Positions 12,290-25,701 are shown, counted from the stretch's first letter. The stretch is DNA of 64,000 nt from Bryopsis sp. KO-2023 (GCA_030272585.1 BSYQ01000008.1:1426001-1490000); one strand, 5' to 3'. The notes: a model not told the origin generated them from the letters alone. Translations and numbers: made by a program.

Positions 12290-14093
12290 TCAAACTCTTT
12301 TTTCGGCTTTCTGTATTTTTTCCCCCTCTTTTCCCTTCAGAGGAAAACAGCGGTGGGTCGGAACCTAGAATATCCACGGTTTTTCAAAGTTAAAAAAAAC
12401 GAAAAAAAACACGAGGCCGCGGGTGGTGACGCAGCTAAAACCGAGACGGAGTTTTTCTTCCCATCGAAGTTATCCGAGAAGCGCTAAAATAAGCAAAAAA
12501 AAATTGTACGCTCCGCGGCTGCCCTCCCTGCCCAGTCCTGCAAGGATAGTCGGAAAACGCACAGAAAATGTGACGAGATCCTTGAGAGTCCTCCCCCAAA
12601 TCAAATCAAACCAAAACTGAGTTACGTCACCAAAACCACCACATAATTAAGCAAACAAACGATATTTTCCTCTGCACACACAGATATGTACGTTGTGTAT
12701 TGGTATCGAAATGTTTTACGCAAAACAAGATATGCCGAGCCGCAGCCTTTTGTTGGGTTATGATAACTTCACACCTTTCTAGCGGAAGTGTGCTATGCGC
12801 CTTACGGGGGGTGTATGCTTTATAAAAATACACGCACGCTGTGAAGTATTGCCTGTGGAGAAGCCCTGGCCTCAATTCCAAACCTGCACTGTTGTATTTG
12901 CCATCGTTGTCATGTTCTGCGAGCGGGAGGAGTGAACGTGTGGTTCCCTGGGGGTTTCGAGGGACGCGCACAAAGTACAATGACATCGATAGAGGACCAG
13001 CGCTTCCCAGAACGTAAAGATTCCCCTTCCACGCTGGATCGTGTTGGGCGTTGTTGGATCCCCATCTTTGTGACTCTCTTGTGCTGTGGAGTGCACCTGT
13101 TTGGTCGGTATATCCTCATCCTGAACATTCCCCCATCTAACCCATATATCTTCTACAGTCGGTTCACTGATGGATTATTCCATTCATTGCAAAAAGGCCG
13201 GCCATTTCCTGGCATTTTGTTGTTTCAATAGGGATGCCACATGAAAATGCTTTGGAGGATTTCCAAATTTTTTTGTTAGGTTGTCGTAAGAGAACCATTT
13301 CAATCTCTGCGGTGACCTGCCTTTACGCGCTCGAATCCAGAATGCCCATAGAAGTGTTCTCGGCAGCCTGGCGATAGATAGGTTTCAGTGTGTTTTAGGT
13401 TCGTGGCGATGTTGCCTTCGAGCCAGGTTTTCTTGAAACGATGAACACGTCAATCGTGAAAGATGCCAGAAGGAAAGGGGCTTGCAGGAAAATACGAGAC
13501 TTCACCACACACTCGCGGACTGTATCATACATGCAGTGGCCTCTGTGTTGTGATGTCGGGTTTGTTCAACTTGAAAAGGGCTACTGCATATGGCACTCAT
13601 GCCTTAGCAAGTGGGCACTTGCCTACTCGATGAAAGAGACAATAAGACTTCGAAGCGGAGGAGAGGTTTTAAGGAAACGTGGCTAGGGATAGAGAGAGGC
13701 CATCCAATAGACATTTTCGATTATGGCAATAAAAAACTTATTACATCCAGATACGTGTTCTGCACTCCCCTGCACAACCCATGTTCCGATCACGATAATA
13801 ATGCACCTAACTGAAGCTGTCCCACCTCGAAGCTGAAAACTATAGAGGCTGACAGATAGGAAAGGGCTGTCCCTTTGATAACATCCCCCTGTGCTGAACA
13901 CCAACTGGATCCTCCCCCACAATTATGAATTAACACGGAAAAAAAAAAACAGTTCAAAAAACACAGCGTAGCCCCCTTCCGAAAAATGCTGGGATACCCA
14001 AATTGGCACGAACAGTGCCACGAATAAATCCCTGGGGGAAATATGAAACCGACTGCTGAACATAGAAAAAGCATCAGGATCTGTACAGTGATC
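12290..14093. other. Intergenic DNA between two minus-strand genes
   Basis: This holds the promoter side of the gene starting at 12289 and the 3' flank of the haloperoxidase gene. A plus-strand frame at 12932-13231 contains a possible membrane segment (about 13060-13125), and another lies at 13441-13686, but neither has partner exons or a recognisable domain. I call no gene here. Confidence 0.4.
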
Positions 14094-17000
14094 CTACAAA
14101 ACTTTCTCCACGTCGGTCTCTTGATTAAAGAGCCTGGATCCGCTGACAAACACGGACTTGGCAATTTGCCGACCCACGCCTGCACCATCGACATCATCTG
14201 CACGGACATGAATGCCTCCATACACCCTGGACTCTCCAGCCTGGTTAGCGGCATCACTGAAGTTGTCCCAACAGAGGGTCACATCAGAAGCGGGGGAGTA
14301 GCCTCGAGTTCTGGGGCCCTGGTTGGGGACATCGGTGACCCCCTCAATGAAACCTTGTTCCAAAGGTCCAATTTTCTTCTCAAAGCTGGATTCACCCTCT
14401 TTGAACAATACACACTGAGGTCCCTTGTAGGCATCGCTCCCGAAGTACAATTTCAGTACCTCAGCAGCGGCGCTGCTGAAGGTTGAATGACCAGAAACGT
14501 ATCCAGCAAAGGGAGGGGTTTTGAAAGTGTCGAGCTGGAATGGCTGCCACTCGTCGACTCGGAGGGGTCCGACCCCCATGTAGGGTCCCCTCCAGGCATC
14601 CACTTTCCTGAACAAGCAGAAGAAACAAGGTTGGTTGCGATGGCAAGCCAGGCAAAACCGGAGTGAAACCTGTTGTATGGCAGCACATTGGAACACATTG
14701 TTTGATAAAATTTAGCATGTTAGGACAACTGTTGAAGCTTGAAAGCGGTGGGAGGAAGCGACCAACCAAAGTACCTGATGAACTGGCCAAAGAATCCACA
14801 TTGGATCATCTGGAGAGGCCTGACGGAGTCAAAAGTAGACTTCAACCTCCATGATGCAACCCCGGCATCGTTCAATGCATTGCCGACCAACATCAACAGC
14901 TTGACAGTTTCCACAGTGTCCAGACCCTCGGCCTCAGCAGCATCCTTTGCGATCAAAAACCAAGTGCCGGGGGGGGCAGTGGAGTCTGGTCCATCAGCCC
15001 AGTGCTCCGCGGTCAACTTGAACACATCATCCAGCTTGGAAGAAGCTTCCACAACTTCCATCATTTGTTTTTGCCACTCCAAGCCCACACTCAATTGAGG
15101 GGGTCCTCCCAGCACTAGTAAAAAAACGCCTAAAAAACACACTTTTTAAAGTGTGTATTCATATCGAAAAATTGTGTTTTGTTGTGTATTTTTCGGAAAT
15201 TGTGTATCTGAAAAATTGTGTAACACAATTAAAACCGTGTATTCTTGACCGCTTTTCGTGTATTTAATTGTGTATTCTAAGGGTTTTAATTGTGTATCTC
15301 CGTGTATTTACAGGAAATTGTGTATGTTCCTGGTGTCCATGAAAATGTGTATTTAAAGTGTGTATTCTTGTGTACAGCGACGGGAGATTTGGTGATCACT
15401 CGAAAGTGTGTATTTAATTGTGTCTTTCTGTGTAGGTGAACGGGAGATTTGTTGGGCATGGGAAATTGTGTATTCAAGTGTGTATTTATGTGTATGACAA
15501 CTGGGATTGTGTATTTCTGTAGTGAAACCGGAGATATTCTTTCAAAACAATTTACAAAGATTGAATCCACTAGCCAAAAACCACCACCACCCAACTCACA
15601 AGATCCACAACACCCCTGCTCCAAACTTTTCGAGTCAAAAGCACTCGACAGAGGCGGAGCTGGCAAAACTGCAATGACCCTCTAAGACAGAAGCCTCTTC
15701 GGATTCCTTCGCTTCCAGAGCGATTCCAATCACTCCAATATGGAGGCCCTCCTTTGCCAAGCTTGTGCAAGGACTTGCTGTCAAACAGGGTCATTGGAGG
15801 GATCAGCCAATGATCCCCCCAGCCCCCCTCCTCCACACACACACTATCTCCTCTTCTGTTTTCCCATAACATGGTGCTGATTGGTTTCTAGAGCAAACAG
15901 TGTTATCGACAAAGCTCGAAACGGTGGGATCGTCCAAGGAGTCGGTGCTACAAGGGCTGGATGTTTTGGAGTCGGTGGAGGGGATTCATGGCCTTTCGGC
16001 CTGGGAGGGGCTTCTCATCCTCCATGCAACAGTTGTCAAGCTGGGTCATTCGGAACTGAATTAGCCTGGGAGGGCCACCTATTCACAAACACAGATGGAT
16101 AGCGTGAGTACAGCTGCAACCTTGGGGAAAAGACGAAGGGAATAGTGAACGTACGTCGGGGAAAGACCTTTTCCTTCTACTCACCACAGTAAGCGTTGCA
16201 GTGTAAGTTGTACATCCAACCCAGCCTGTGGCAGCCAGGGTTGGGACAGTAACTAGGTCCAACAGGTTCTCTGGTATTTTGCATTGGCCAGGATTCTGTG
16301 CCAATCGCACGACCAACCGAATTGTTGGGCTGATTTTTTTTCTAGGGACACTTTTCACCGACCTTTTCACTGGCAGTGTAGGTAGAAACCACACCACACT
16401 TCTTTTTTACAGGAAGGATTCTCTGATCAACAAAAAGTTGCGTTGCGTAATAGGACTAAAAAGGCAGGACATCTGCATCAATCTTTTTGTAAGCTTTTTT
16501 ATTGAACCCAGCAGATTTCACATCAAAAAATATTCCAAGTGTACAAGGGACTTGTATGAATGTCTCTCACACACAAATATATCTCTTCAGCTGACCAATT
16601 AGGAAGAACATACCTTGGACAACGAAGCAACCGACAAGCTCACTTGTGTTAGAATCCCAGTGGATGATGGCGGCTATTTCTTCGGGGCTTCTCCAATTTT
16701 GAATAGAAGGGGATTGGAAACAGGAGTATTGACTCGGCATTTCCTAGTGCTTTTCCCACTGCTTTCTCTCTCTGCCTTTCGAGTGGTGGTTGCCTGGGCC
16801 TGAAATACAAAAAACAGATTGCTGGGAAGTAAAGAATCACGTTTTGAACATCACCAAAATAGTTGATTAGATTAACTGTTAATACCAATACAAAAGTAGT
16901 GTGAAAATACAGAAAAAGTGTCCAACACTCTTACCAAGCCAAGCACACTCCGACCAAGGAAAGGCAGCGATTAAATCTGACGACCCCAGGGTTTCGATCT

Positions 17001-18505
17001 CGGTTGTCGGCCCCCCCCCCCGCCCGTCAGTAAGCATGGTCGTGTGCGTTGGGCGCTTCGTTTATGATCTCGCGTTCCTCTTCTAAAAAAAAAATGAAGA
17101 GCACGGTACAACAGCACAGCACTCCGCCCAACCTGTTCACTCAAACTGAGCACGTCCTCAGTTCCATCCGCGCGTCTTTTTCTCACGTCCAGCGCCAGCG
17201 CCAACGCCAACGCATGGGAACCTCGGCCCGCAATCACATCACGCTTGCGATCTGACAAGGAAAAGTACGGCTGATCCAGCAAGATACACAATTTTGTCTT
17301 CATGAAATCATGAAACGGAAAGCTACACACAAATACACGCAAATACACAGTTTTTCTTGCTGAAATCATGGTACAACGGAAAGCTACACGCAAATACACA
17401 CAAATACACAATTAAAAACTGTGTTCAAATTTGAAATTGTGTTTTCTAGCGTGTTTTTTACTAGTGCAGGACAGTACTGTCCACAGCCGCCACCCTGGAA
17501 ATGAGCTCCCTTCCTTCGAAAGGTGTCCCAGCAAGGATTGCGAAAGTTGTCATTCCTCCACCCCACGGGGCCAGCCATTTTTGGACCTTGCAGTTCTTGC
17601 TGCCAACATCAGCCAAAGACTTCTTTTCCTTGGGAGTGCACAAAGCTTGCCACTTGTCGAGGTCCACCATTTCTCTGTCGCAGTTGGTGATTCCGGAAAG
17701 GACTTGAGGGAAATTCACCGAATCTAATTCCACCGCTTCAGTGTTTGGCAATGGTCGAGCGAGGCCATCGTATCCATCGCGACTGAACTGTGTGGACACA
17801 CAAGACGAATTTCCTTGTCAGTGAATTCCTTCGGCAGCATGGAAAACAGATCGGCGATTTGTTCGACGTGAGCAGTACAACTCGGCTACTCACCTTCGCA
17901 ATCACATCGTCGCAAGCAGCAGCTCCCAACGCCAAAGCCATTTTCGTGCTCAAGGTGTCGAACCCCTGTTCGGCCTGAGCTCTTGCGGCGTCTTTCATAG
18001 CGGACGCTTCTTCCTTCGAAAACAGGCTTCGGACGTCCTCTGAACTGTTGATCGTCTGCAAAGCTTGTACCACCGAGGAGAAACTGGTAAAACCGGAAAA
18101 CAGGCTCTGCAGCGCTGTTAAAGCAGCGCCGTCGATAGCGTAGTTCATTTGCTCGGTGCCCCCTCCGATCTTTTTGAAGTCCCTGACCGCCCAAGGCTGC
18201 AATCCCTCCGCTTCGAAAAGAGAAACGGCTTCATACATACAAGTACTCACGATCGCCAGAGCTCTGCCCACCCCTGGAGGCGAAGTGGTTCCGAGATTCG
18301 CCTTGATCTGGTTCAAGGTGACAATAGTCCATTCGCTTGGTCGCGTCCCAGTCCCAGTGGGACCTTTTGGGAGCGAGGTCGCAAAGTTCTCAGGCCCTGT
18401 GCATGTGCCAGCGCAGGATTCCGGGAAGAACTGCTGTGCAGTCGCGAGACCACACAGCAGACCCACCACCACGGCCACGTGTAAGCTCAACATTCTTGAG
18501 CACAA
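14094..18505 (-). CDS. Secreted PAP2 / vanadium-dependent haloperoxidase-like protein, interrupted by a CACTA element
   Basis: Exon 1, 18505-17894, begins with a cleavable signal peptide (MCSRMLSLHV, hydrophobic core, then TAQQ). Exon 2 starts at 17787 and runs into a CACTA element at 17466; it resumes at 15112, ends at 14775, and joins exon 3 (14607-14094). With the element and one target duplication removed the frame is continuous, giving about 593 aa. The PAP2/haloperoxidase oxyanion-binding motifs are intact: K-x6-R-P (KSTFDSVRP), the SGH motif (GYVSGHSTF), and R-x5-H followed by an Asp (SRVYGGIHVRADD). Family members bind vanadate or phosphate and catalyse halide oxidation or phosphomonoester hydrolysis; which applies here cannot be told. 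The enzyme probably acts outside the cell. The insertion may inactivate the gene, or be spliced out. The gene is divergent from the symporter at 20104. Confidence 0.85.
15113..17466. mobile_element. CACTA (CMC) DNA transposon, non-autonomous, 2354 bp
   Basis: Both ends carry the terminal inverted repeat CACTAGTAAAAAA (left 15113; right end complementary at 17466). The flanking CAG at 15110-15112 and 17467-17469 is a 3-bp target duplication, the hallmark of CACTA elements. Inside the left end about fifteen copies of a TGTGTATT-like motif lie between 15150 and 15525. The same motif appears inverted at 17325-17412 inside the right end, matching the subterminal binding sites known for En/Spm-type elements. 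No transposase-like reading frame is visible in the 1.8-kb core, so it would depend on an enzyme supplied elsewhere. It sits in exon 2 of the haloperoxidase gene. Confidence 0.9.
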
Positions 18506-20103
18506 CTTTCCTTTTCAGTTCGACCTCGTCACAAAACCCGACACACCTCCCGGAAATTTGTTTCTTTCCACTGAGGATTTGTAGCAGGACACTCCTTAAA
18601 ACCTTGCCTCTGTGAAACGCACGCAACAGCCGCGAAGCACCATCCTCACTTTTGCTTGCGTGGCACCCTCAGTGACGGTGAACACTGGTTCAGTACTGCT
18701 GCGTGAATGCCACAGAGGCAGGTGTGACGTTGTCACCTGGCACCACTCCCACACATGGTGCATACTGTAGAAAGGATTGAGGATCTTTGATAAGGATCTG
18801 AACAATCCGTAGTGTGCAGCGAGTGAGCAGTGTGAATTCGATGTGAATCAACCCAGCGGGGGTACGTCACACTCTGTCACACATATACATGGTCTTGAAT
18901 TCTTAGATGGTGTAGAGAATGTTGTGACACTAAACTGAACTAAACTAAATAGTAAACTATAAACTGAGTGTGAGATGTATCACATAAACTAAGCTTGGTT
19001 TACAGCGGCCATTGCAAATTTTCTGAATAAAGTTGAAGCCAGCCCGAGGTATCTTGCAAAATCTCACCGTTCCCCCATGCAGATTTTCCATAGTGGGGTT
19101 AAGCCCAAGCGCTTGGGAAGGAGGGGGGGGGGGGGTTCGCGCGAAACAGTGTGGAGTAGTCATTCTGATTCTTGTCTATCGACTATGTATTTGCCATTCG
19201 ACAGAGTCTTCTTAAACGTTCCGGCCAGGGTATCTTGCATTTCGGCGCTCGCCAGAGCTCGGCAACTGTGCACCTTCAAGGTGTCCAAGCTGAACAAATG
19301 ACTGCGCTGCACCCCGACATGTATTTTGCTATTTCTCCAAGATATCTTTCGTCGCCATCAATATCAACACAATCACATATTCAACATGTGTTGAGTTCAC
19401 ATATGCCATATGATCAGTGATCATATATATATGAACTTCGGGCGTTTAGGCGTTTTTACAGGCACGTACTAGTACTCTTTCCCAACCGGGTCCCCCAAGA
19501 CCAGCAGGTGCTATTAAAAACAGGTCTGCAAACAGGGGCTATTGAAGCTACGAAGTTTTTAGTTGCAATCGGATTTAGTTCTTCTGTGTATCGGGTTTGT
19601 AGTGAGGTACAACGCGGGAGCACGATAAAAAGAAAGGAGGCCGAATTGATTTTGTCCCTTAGTGGATTGTAAAGTCTTGTTTAAAAGATAGATTAAAAAC
19701 AAAAAAAAGATCAAAGATGGATACCATTATGGTTGGGAAACTGGAAGGTAGAATTAACTTCGAAGGTGACTGTGTTTTTGAGGCTGTGGTACAAAGGGGA
19801 ACCCTGGACCTATTTTCATTTTCCTTCATCGCCTCTCCCCTCAGTCACAACATACAACACGGCTCCCCACATCTGAATATTCTGTCACAGATACGAGGTG
19901 TGTGCGATGTGATTTCTGCCCAGTGCTCATTTCAGTGCGGATACGAGAGGTAGTTGCTGTCGCAAAACACAGCACGACCCTGTTGCGTCACCACCACCTC
20001 CTCCAGACAGCACGTGACGTCTGGCGTGAGTGAACCGGAACACCACTTCTTCCTTCGCTTGGGTTGCAGGAAACTTCGCCTTTCGGGGGTGGCGTAGCTT
20101 GCG
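18506..20103. promoter_or_regulatory. Divergent intergenic region between haloperoxidase and symporter
   Basis: The two genes start on opposite strands 1.6 kb apart, so this region should hold both promoters and 5' UTRs. I see no sure TATA box or initiator. It has a G11 run near 19124, an AT microsatellite near 19425 and no credible coding exon. Confidence 0.4.
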
Positions 20104-23100
20104 ATGGGAGTTCTGTCGATTTTGGACGTCGTGGTGGTGGTGATGTCGCTGCTGGGCGTCTTCGGAGTCGCCATGTACAGCACGTACAAGCAGAAGACGA
20201 GTGGTGGAGCGGAGCGCTTCTTCTTGGCGGGGCGAAGCATGCCCTGGTGGATCATCGGCGGTTCGCTGTTCGCCTCCAACATTGGTGGGAATCGTGTCGA
20301 ATTATCAGCACACCAGCTGATCGAATCAACCATAAAAACTTGGTGGCATTGTGAAGCCATTGTGAAATCACCCCTCCCCCCCCCAAAAAAAAAAAACAAA
20401 ACAAAACAAAAAAAAACAAAAAACTGAAGCTTGAATTCTAGCATAAGTACGTGCCCATGGAAGTCGCTGTCCAAGATTATGGCTCTATTTTCAAAAATGT
20501 AAATTTTTGTGGCCTGACTGTCATAGGAACCGAGCATTTCGTTGGACAAGCTGGAACTGCAGCGTCGGCCGGAATTGCAGTCGGGCTTTATGGTATGGAG
20601 GGCTGTCGGGGTTTTCTCGAAATCGGATTGAGGTTCTTGTCATGTGCTGCTGGATTGTTGAAAATTGGGTTTAATCATGCGGAATGGTAAATGCGCTGTA
20701 GTTGCTTAATGTCGATATTGTCAGTTATGCTTAGAATGTTGATATCCCCCCCTCCTTCCCCCCCCCAAAAAAAAAAGTAAAAAAAAATAATTTATAAAAA
20801 AATTAAAATGATAATACCTAAAGTAATGAATAATAAAAATCGTAAAAGTAATAAATAAATATATAAATAAAGGGACACAAAAAGGAAGAAACAAGTTGAA
20901 GTCAAACATCGTTTTTTTTTTTGGTTTCCATCCCGTTTTCAAACCTCGATGCAAGATATTTGCCAAGAGTAAATAAGGAATGTTTTTCTTTTAACAAATT
21001 TGCAAGAAACGTTTTTTTGAACGCTTGCAGAATGGACGGCTGGATACATGATATTGGCGTTGGGTTGGATTTTTGCACCCGTGTATTTGCGATGCAAATT
21101 GACGACCATCCCGGAACTGCTGGAGCATCGATTCAATAAAGAGTGCAGGTGGGCTGTTAAATTCCATGCTAAATGGTGATGTGTTTTGGAAAAAGGAAAA
21201 AGGACGTAAAAAAACAAACATGCATAATTGTTTTGGATGGAATTTCGGCATATCGGTATGTGTGTACAGCTACCCCTCAAATTCTCAATTCAAAAACTGG
21301 AGAACATGAAAGAGAAGAAAAAATTCATAGAAAGGTTTTTCCTTTTTCTGGTTTCTGTAAGTGAGAAAATAAGTACCTTTGTATTAAGTACCTTTAATCG
21401 TTTAATCGTGCCATTGTTGTTTTTTTTTCATTTTTGATGTTTCTGATTTGTTTGTTGCGGTTTTTTTTTTTTTTTTCCCACCCGTCATCCCCTTTAATAT
21501 ATTTTCGCAGGTTCGTTTTCGTGATCATCACTCTGCTTGCCTACGTGGTTTCGAAAATCGGATCGAGTCTGTTTGCTGGGGTCATCATTTTCAAAATCGT
21601 TGCCGGTTGGGGAATCTGGCAATCCCTTCCTGCCATCGTATTGATGACGGCGATTTACACAGTGGCTGGAGGTTTAACGGTAATTTTGGCACACCCAGCT
21701 TGCTTGTTTTTTTGGGTTTTTTTTTCTCCCTTCTTTCTCCAGCCTGTGAAACAGTCGCTTTCACCGCCAATCATAGCTTGCACTATTTCGTTAGGCAAAA
21801 AAAACAAAGGGCAGGGGTCGAGAAATTTACACATGTGCGTGTGTGTATGTGTGTTTTTTTAAAACAAGTTTTCCATTTGGATAGGTTTTTCGTCCCCACG
21901 GCATTTTTTATTATTTTCCCTATGATGATAAAGGCCGTTTTCTAAGGTTGTTAAAGATTCCCATCAGCAGTTTGCTTTTCTCGTCCGATCGTTTTTGGGG
22001 GGTAGTTTTGTTCGCTGGATGCATCAATGGATTCTGTTTTTTTTGTTTTGTTTTTCTTTTTGGCCTGGCAGGCTGTGATGCTCACAGATACCATCCAGAT
22101 GTTCATTTTTTTGACTGGTGGGCTTCTGGGGACCTACCTGTCCCTGAATCTGGTGGGAGGAATATCTGGTCTTTTTGTTGCATTCGATGAGGCTGGGTTG
22201 ACCGAATTTTCACATCTACTTAGGCCTGTGACCGACAGCGAATTCCCCTGGTGAGTGAAAAAAATTTAAAAATTTAACACAGACAAAACAGACGGAAAAA
22301 AAAAAAGGAAAAAAAACAACACCACAATTTATGTCGAGAGGGGGGGATTCTTGGAAAAAAAACTAAAAGAAGTTAATTTTTTCGACTCACTTGAATCGGA
22401 TTGATTTTCAGTTTTCCATGAGGGAAAACGAAATAATGGAACAGCAAAAATTCGACACTCAACTTCTTTGACAAAACTCGCTGTATGTGAGCGTCATGAT
22501 GCGAAGATTTATTTTGATATTAATTTTGTCAATTTTTTTTTTTAATTTTGGTCGGAACCAGGCCTGGGATGCTGTTTGGCATTCCTGTCGTCAGCATTTG
22601 GTATTGGTGCGTCGACCAAGAAATGGCACAGCGAGTGTTGAGTGCACCAAACATATCTGAAGCCCGACTGGGGGCGGGCTTTGCAGGGCTTCTCAAAGTT
22701 TTGCCAGTCTTTATCACAGGTATGAAAACGGGTGGAATGTTGCTGGATGGTTCGATCGCATTTTTTTTCTCTCGCAGCACTTGTTCAAGTTCAAATCGAT
22801 GGCATGACCGAGCATGATTTGCAAAGCCTGGACCGTACAGTGGTGGATGAGTTGTTGATTTTTCCAACTTTATTGAATGGTCTCATGCCATATGGGGTGA
22901 TTTCGGGCATCAATAATGAATTTGGACTTTTACAGCCCAGACTTGACATCATCTGGTTGTTCTGGACACGAGCCTTTGGGTCTGACATTGCTGACTGGAG
23001 TCTTACCAACTGGGATGAGAACCAGTCCAGGCCATATTCAAGTGCCGAATTTGTTGCGTCGGTTTCGACCTGGATACTACATACTTCTTTTGAATATATA

Positions 23101-25701
23101 TAAAAGTTTGTGTGTGTGCGTGTGTTTTTTCTTCTTCTTCTTCGATCAACAGTATTTCCAGGCATGGTTGCTCGAGCCCTGTTCGAACTGTGCACAATGA
23201 ATCAGGGTCACTCCGATTGGTGCTCCGTGAACTTGAGGGATCCTCACGTGGCCGACGGAGCCTACCCCCTCCTTGTGATCAAGGAATTCCCACAGGGGAT
23301 CAGAGGGATCATGGTCGCCTCCTTCTTGGCAGCCATGATGTCTTCCCTCTCAGCGGTGCTCAACTCGGCCTCCACCATTTTCACTTACGACATCTACCAG
23401 CGTTTCCAATCCACTCGGGGGGTGGAGGTACCGTCCAAATCCCTGGTGCTGGTGGGGAGGATTACCACAGTAGTCATGTCGATGCTGGCGTTTTTGTGGG
23501 TACCTGTGATTGCTGCTCAGCCCGAGGGGCTGTATGTTTGCACCCAGACTGCAATGACTCATTTGGCCCCCCCGGTGTCTGCTTTGTTCGTTTCGGGGTT
23601 GTTTTTTGGGAGGTCAAATGGGCAGGGGGGTCTGATCGGTCTGCTGACCGGCACTGGTGTGGGGATTTCCAGGCTGGTGCTTTATTTTGTTTTTGCCAGA
23701 CAGTGCAGCGAGCAAGTGGAGAACGGGCATCAGGTAATTCAAGCTGAGTAAGAAACGACCATGAAAAAATGATGTGAATTATTTAAGGAAAAAAAAGCGT
23801 GAATAATTTGTTTTAATTTTAGAAAAAGATTTATAAAACCGTAAGAAATTGAACCGGATTTATATTAATTTTTAAAAAAACTTGTCTGTGTTTTCTTAGA
23901 TTCCTCACGATGGTATGAAAAATCGATCTTGTTTTTTTTTTTCTGATTTTTATTTGTTTATTATTTTTTTTTTTTGGGGGGGGGGGTTACTGGACACTCA
24001 TCTGTTTTTTTTTCCCACATAATTTTTTTTACATGAGTGTTTTGGGTCGAATTCATTGTTTGTTACATTTTGTCACCTTGCAGATTTTGACGTGGTCGAA
24101 TTTCTTCTTTTGCCTCAACTTCAACTATTTCGCAATCGTTCTTTTCTGTTTCACTCTGCTCGTGATAAACACCACCAGTTTCTTCTTTCCTCCACCCAAG
24201 CACCAGAAAACGAACGGTGGGTCGAATAAACAGATAAATTCCTATTATATATATAGTAATAATAATAATATATTAGTTGAACAATAATGTTCACGTTAAG
24301 TTTCTTCTGAAAAGAAAAAATGTTATTTTGTTGTGATACTTCGTTTTATCGCCTCTTTTTTATTGTTGGTTTGAGGGGAGTCAGAATGAATCTTTTCGAT
24401 TTTGTGATCGCTGAATTCAAGTTCAGTTCTGAGGTTTTGAGAGAAAAATCAAAATGACTTTTTTTTGCTGCTTTTCTGTTGCGAAAAGAAATACACTACC
24501 CCCCCCCCCCCCCCCCCCCCCCCCACTTCACAATAGATAGCTGTTTTTGTTTTTGTTTTTTTTTAATAAGGAGGGAAAAGGTTGAGGATATAAATAAATA
24601 AACACGTAAACACAAGCATGAGGGACACCTGTTTCAAAATTTCATCCAATCCGTCTCATGATGCTTTTGTCATTTTTTTCACATGGGGCTAAGAATCTGG
24701 GATCGCATTCAAAAAAACAGGGTGTAAATAAGTGTCTAAATTTGAATGTTTCTTTTTTTTTCTCGGTGAATGTGCAGATACCATGGTTGAATGGTCCTGT
24801 TGCAAAAACAGAAGCAAGGAAAACACAGTCAACGGTGGGGACGAATCTCAGGAACCTTTTCTTGGCGAGGATTTGAAAAGTGGAGGCGATGTTGAACAAA
24901 TCGACCCTGACAGAAGGTATCGTCTGATGTTTAAAAAAAAATTGCCGATTTTCCAGTGTGCATAGATGTGCTGATATCTGGCTCAGCTGACCCGGGTTCA
25001 AATCCTGCCGGGAGCGAGTTCTGAGCGTAGAAAGTATATATGACAGACATAGCATTCTTAAGCCTCATGTCTGGCTCCGGAGGGTTGGTTCATCGGAACT
25101 GTCAGCAAAAGCGTCAGTTACAGCGCTCAAATCCAGGGCATACTGCTGCTTTTTGTTTATTTTTTTATCAAACTTATTGGCATGATATTACCTGCAAAGA
25201 TGCAGCCTGGCATTTAATCGCTAGATGAGCCCATCCATCGTCCAAACAAGCTGCAATTGACGAAGTGAAGATTCTGTGTTGTGTGTGACAGTGACAGTCA
25301 TGGGGTGACCACCAGTTGCCAAAGGAAAAAGCCTGTGATTTCCCAAATCTTGGGAGTTGCAGTAGTGGTATCGCTGTCATCGCTGATCGCATATTTTCGT
25401 TGATGTTATACCCCCCCCCCCCCCCAAAAAAAAAAAAAAGGAAAAAAAGGAATGTATTTATTCAACGCATGTTTTTGACAGACATGAAAGAACGAGAAGA
25501 AAACTGTGGATACTGCACCGGCAGACATCGATGGTCAGTTTTTCCATGTGGATGATGGAGGGCTTCTTCTTGTTCCTGTTTTTAGGAGCTGTTTCATTAC
25601 TAATATTTGCACCTGACTTTAAAAAAATTAGAAACTTTGGTTGTGAAGTTCTGTTTTTTTTCTTTTGGAGGTTTCTTTTGCTTAAAAAAGACATCATTTG
25701 A
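20104..25701 (+). CDS. SGLT-type sodium/solute symporter (SLC5 family)
   Basis: Ten exons: 20104-20284, 20527-20592, 21031-21148, 21511-21679, 22072-22250, 22562-22719, 23162-23733, 24084-24216, 24778-24916, 25482-25701. Lengths total 1935 nt, exactly 644 codons plus stop, with every junction in phase. The sequence follows the animal SGLT pattern: FASNIGTEHFVGQAGT in the TM1 region, TIPELLEHRFNKECR, WYWCVDQEMAQRVLS, the MMSSLSAVLNSASTIFTYD stretch, and a last hydrophobic helix (FFLFLFLGAVSLLIF) that matches the extra C-terminal helix of SGLTs. About 14 membrane helices are expected. A hydrophilic loop with CC and acidic clusters lies between exons 8 and 10. The family couples Na+ entry to uptake of sugars, myo-inositol or similar solutes at the plasma membrane. 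Which solute is used here is not visible. Confidence 0.95.
24982..25015 (+). repeat. tRNA-derived fragment (A-box joined to B-box) in symporter intron 9
   Basis: TGGCTCAGCTG fits the A-box consensus of tRNA-type Pol III promoters. It is followed after only a few bases by GGGTTCAAATCC, a B-box. The anticodon arm between them is missing, so this looks like a decayed SINE head or truncated tRNA copy and not a working tRNA. Confidence 0.5.

Noticed and set aside
12932-13231. Plus-strand frame with a hydrophobic stretch
   Set aside because: A short isolated frame with no matching exons or conserved motif; it could be the first exon of a gene, but nothing supports it.
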